In this document: in pieces, positions 61,101 through 64,000 of the stretch
How the letters are laid out: each line of letters starts with the position of its first letter
Numbering within the stretch: the first letter of the stretch is position 1
Assembly (NCBI RefSeq): GCF_910592395.1
Contig: NC_088322.1
Span: forward strand, 14,937,431 to 15,001,430
From: Lineus longissimus
Lineage: Eukaryota > Nemertea > Pilidiophora > Heteronemertea > Lineidae
Length of the DNA: 64,000 bases
Direction of reading: 5' to 3'
Notes under the pieces: generated by a model
Told to the model about the DNA's origin: nothing
What the model saw: only the letters and a program-made list of their open reading frames with translations
Database searches by the model: none
Translations under genes and position numbers: made by a program

Positions 61101-64000
61101 TCGACAAGCACTGGAGTATCAACCGCGCCCTCCTCAACGATGCAGTCCTCGACAAGCACTGGAGTATCAACCGTGCCCTCCTCAACGATGCAGTTCTCGA
61201 CGAGCACTGGAGTATCAACCGCGCCTTCCTCAACGATGCAGTCCTCGACAATCACTGGAGTATCAACCGCGCCCTCCTCAACGATGCAGACCTCGACAAG
61301 CACTGGAGTATCAACTGCGCCCTCCTCAACAATGCAGTCCTCGACAAGCACTGGAGTATCAACCGCACCCTCCTCAACGATGCAGTCCTCGACAAGCACT
61401 GGAGTATCAACCGCGCCCTCCTCAACGATGCAGACCTCGACAAGCACTGGAGTATCAACCGCGCCCTCCTCAACAATGCAGTCCTCGACAAGCACTGGAG
61501 TATCAACCGCACCCTCCTCAACGATGCAGTCCTCTACAAGCACTGGAGTATCAACCTCGCCCTCCTCACCGATGCAGTCCTCTACAAGCACTGGAGTATC
61601 AACCGCGCCCTCCTCAACGATGCAGTCATCTACAAGCACTGGAGTATCAACCACTCCCTCCTCACCGATGAAGTCCTCTACAAGCACTGGAGAATCAACC
61701 ACTCCCTCCTCACCGATGCAGTCCTCGACAAGCATTGGGGTATCGACCACTCCCTCCTCAACGATGCAGTCCTCTACAAGCACTGGAGTATCAACCTTGC
61801 CCTCCTCACCGATGCAGTCCTCTACAAGCACTGGAGTATCAACCGCGCCCTCCTCAACGATGCAGTCCTCGACAAGCACTGGAGTATCAACCGCGCCCTC
61901 CTCAACGATGCAGTCCTCGACAAGCATTGGAGTATCCACCACTCCCTCCTCAACGATGCAGTCCACGACAAGCATTAAAGTATCGACCACCCCCTCCTCA
62001 ACGATGCAGTCCTCTACAAGCATTGGAGTATCAACAACTCCCTCCTCATCGATGCAGTCCTCTACAAGCATTGGAGTATCAACCACTCCCTCCTCAGCGA
62101 TGCAGTCTTCGACAAGCATTGGAGTATCAACCACTCCCTCCTCATCGATGCAGACCTCGACAAGCATTGGAGTATCAACCACTCCCTCCTCGACAATGCA
62201 GTCCACGACAAGCACTGGAGTATCAACCAGTCCCTCCTCATCAATTGAGACCTCGACAAGCATTGGAGTATCCACCACTCCCTCCTCATCGATGCAGTCC
62301 TCGACAAGCATTGGGGTATCAACCACTCCCTTCTCATCGATGCAGTCCTCGACAAGCATTGGGGTATCAACCACTCCCTCCTCAACGATACAGTCCTCGA
62401 CAAACATTGGAGTATCAACCACTCCCTCCTCATCGATGCAGTCCTCGACAAGCACTGGAGTATCAACCACACCCTCCTCATCGATGCAGCCCTCGACAAG
62501 CATTGGGGTATCGACCACTCCCTCCTCATCGATGCAGTCCTCGACAAGCATTGGGGTATCAACCACTCCCTCCTCATCGATGCAGTCCTCGACAAGCACT
62601 GGAGTATCTACCACACCCTCCTCATCGATGCAGCCCTCGACAAGCATTGGGGTATCAACCACTCCCTCCTCATCGATGCAGTCCTCGACAAGCATTGGGG
62701 TATCAACCACTCCCTCCTCATCGATGCAGTCCTCGACAAGCATTGGGGTATCGACCACTCCCTCCTCATCAATGCAGTCCTCGACAAGCATTGGGGTATC
62801 AACCACACCCTCCTCATCGATGCAGCCCTCGACAAGCATTGGGGTATCAACCACTCCCTCCTCATCGATGCAGTCCTCGACAAGCATTGGGGTATCAACC
62901 ACTCCCTCCTCATCGATGCAGTCCTCGACAAGCATTGGAGTATCAACCACTCCCTCCTCATCGATGCAGTCCTCGACAAGCACTGGAGTATCAACCACAC
63001 CCTCCTCATCGATGCAGTCCTCGACAAGCATTGGAGTATCAATCACTCCCTCCTCATCGATGCAGTCCTCGACAAGCATTGGAGTATCAATCACTCCCTC
63101 CTCATCGATGCAGTCCTCGACAAGCATTGGGGTATCAACCACACTCTCCTCATCGATGCAGCCCTCGACAAGCACTGGAGTATCAACCACACCCTCCTCA
63201 TCGATGCAGCCCTCGACAAGCATTGGGGTATCGACCACTCCCTCCTCATCGATGCAGTCCTCGACAAGCATTGGGGTATCAACCACTCCCTCCTCATCGA
63301 TGCAGTCCTCGACAAGCACTGGAGTATCAACCACACCCTCCTCATCGATGCAGTCCTCGACAAGCATTGGAGTATCAATCACTCCCTCCTCATCGATGCA
63401 GTCCTCGACAAGCATTGGGGTATCAACCACACTCTCCTCATCGATGCAGCCCTCGACAAGCAGTGGAGTATCAACCACACCCTCCTCATCGATGCAGCCC
63501 TCGACAAGCATTGGGGTATCGACCACTCCCTCCTCATCGATGCAGTCCTCGACAAGCATTGGGGTATCAACCACTCCCTCCTCATCGATGCAGTCCTCGA
63601 CAAGCACTGGAGTATCAACCACACCCTCCTCATCGATGCAGTCCTCGACAAGCATTGGAGTATCAATCACTCCCTCTTCATCGATGCAGTCCTCGACAAG
63701 CATTGGAGTATCAATCACTCCCTCCTCATCGATGCAGTCCTCGACAAGCATTGGGGTATCAACCACGCCCTCCTCAACGATGCAGTCCTTGACAAGCATT
63801 GGAGTATCAACCACTCCCTCCTCAACAATGCAGACGTCGACAAGCATTGGAGTATCAACCACTCCCTCCTCAACGATGCAGACCTTGACAAGCATTGTGG
63901 CATCAACCAGTCCCTCCTCAGCGATGCAGTCCTCGACAAGCACTGGAGTATCAACCGCGCCTTCCACAACGATGCAATCCTCGACAAGCACTGGAGTATC
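40120..64000 (+). CDS. Giant secreted mucin-like Ser/Thr-rich repeat protein (3' end beyond window)
   Basis: Exon 1 (40120-40168) encodes MVRIGVFLVAITVMAN, a typical signal peptide, and ends in phase 1 at G|GTAAGT. The acceptor at 40574-40575 (TTCTTCATCAACAG) opens exon 2 at 40576 in the matching phase, giving NVTLTSTSIATSSTPLRSS. An in-frame TAA at 40554-40556 lies just before it, inside the intron. From 40576 I found no stop to the window edge: about 7,808 codons in one exon. Residues 17 to about 350 are non-repetitive Ser/Thr/Pro-rich sequence. From about 41583 the protein is 16-residue repeats, consensus STAPSSTMQSSTSTGV, with 10 of 16 positions Ser or Thr, one Pro and no Cys. This is the composition of an O-glycosylated mucin PTS domain. 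No family assignment is possible without the C-terminus. The antisense frame is rejected below. A matrix, mucus or coat protein is plausible but inferred. Confidence 0.85.
40169..40575 (+). other. Intron 1 of the mucin-like gene
   Basis: A 407-bp intron between the signal-peptide exon and the giant repeat exon, with donor GTAAGT and acceptor CATCAACAG preceded by a short pyrimidine-rich stretch. Both borders are phase 1, so the join recreates a Val codon (G+TA). Confidence 0.75.
41583..64000. repeat. Coding tandem array of 48-bp units, about 466 copies in window
   Basis: The consensus plus-strand unit is TCAACCGCGCCCTCCTCAAC followed by GATGCAGTCCTCGACAAGCA and CTGGAGTA. Unit starts at 41634 and 63999 differ by 22,365 bp, which is 466 x 48 minus 3. 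The only length change I find is loss of 3 nt near 60413. Variation is by substitution. The main classes are ACCGCGCCC (T-A-P) or ACCACTCCC (T-T-P), then ACG, GCG or TCG before ATG (T/A/S). A distinct class with TCATCGATGCAG(T/C)CC and AGCATTGGGGTA dominates 62.1-63.8 kb. The array continues past the window. Confidence 0.95.
48771..59426. repeat. 5,328-bp (111-unit) tandem duplication within the 48-bp array
   Basis: Copy A is about 48771-54098 and copy B about 54099-59426. Marker variants recur at exactly +5,328: CTCGACTAGCACTGG at 50255 and 55583, the AAGCATTGGAGTACAATCCA variant at 50836 and 56164, and GCACTGATGTATCAGCC at 51320 and 56648. The copies differ at scattered single bases, for example CTCCACAAC against CTCCTCAAC at 49325 and 54653. 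Homology stops at both outer borders near 48771 and 59426. Confidence 0.85.

Noticed and set aside
61735-63792. 685-codon plus-strand frame of QALEYQPLPPHRCSPR repeats, and shorter copies at 47770-61068
   Set aside because: A shifted frame of the same 48-bp unit. It is interrupted many times across the array, unlike the Ser/Thr frame.
41953-63987. Many minus-strand frames of SLRRARLILQCLSRTA repeats
   Set aside because: Third-frame shadows of the 48-bp unit, repeatedly broken by stops.
41093-63991. 7,632-codon minus-strand open frame (DTPVLVEDCIVEEGA repeats) as the real gene
   Set aside because: It has no signal peptide, no splice partner and no natural start inside the window. It is broken by TAA at 41093-41095 in the flank, where the plus-strand frame stays open. 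The plus strand has a phase-matched signal-peptide exon and a typical mucin composition that continues into the non-repetitive flank.
41583-64000. CRISPR-like repeat array
   Set aside because: The repeats are contiguous with no spacers, lie in a coding frame, and the genome is clearly eukaryotic.

Overview
The window is from an intron-rich animal genome. Genes are split by GT-AG introns, the recognisable proteins are metazoan (PDE12, mitochondrial EF-Ts, rolling stone family, SLC35F5, an astacin with ShKT domains), and the spacers carry minisatellites, a jockey/CR1-like LINE remnant with an (AAT)n end, and tRNA-derived elements. ShKT-tailed astacins and rolling stone proteins fit a non-vertebrate, probably marine, animal. 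The phylum cannot be fixed from this sequence. Exons were assembled by hand from splice signals and reading-frame phase. Every multi-exon model below closes in frame across all its joins.

Layout. 1-7.7 kb is repeat-rich: a LINE fragment, two linked minisatellite blocks, a 50/56-bp palindromic tandem repeat, a roughly 90-bp satellite interrupted by a dispersed element, and a strong hairpin. 7.7-10.9 kb (minus) is PDE12 in 7 exons. Head to head with it, 11.2-13.2 kb (plus) is mitochondrial elongation factor Ts. Both proteins act in mitochondrial RNA metabolism or translation, and they appear to share a promoter of about 0.3-0.8 kb. 14.5-16.0 kb (plus) is a rolling stone-like membrane protein. 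18.7-24.6 kb (minus) is SLC35F5 in 13 exons. 26.3-32.3 kb (minus) is an astacin-family protein with seven ShKT domains whose catalytic Glu and Met-turn Tyr are both replaced, so it looks like a pseudoprotease. 32.3-40.1 kb is gene-poor, with tandem repeats and LINE debris.

40.1-64 kb (plus) is the outstanding feature. A short signal-peptide exon splices in matching phase to an exon that stays open for at least 23.4 kb, to the window edge. It encodes a Ser/Thr-rich, mucin-like protein of more than 7,800 residues. About 22.4 kb of it is a tandem array of roughly 466 copies of a 48-bp (16-residue) unit, consensus STAPSSTMQSSTSTGV. Every unit keeps its length except for one 3-nt deletion. The array contains multi-kilobase higher-order duplications, including a 5,328-bp (111-unit) tandem duplication. 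The antisense strand is also open for 7,632 codons across the array. I interpret that as a by-product of the repeat, not as the gene.
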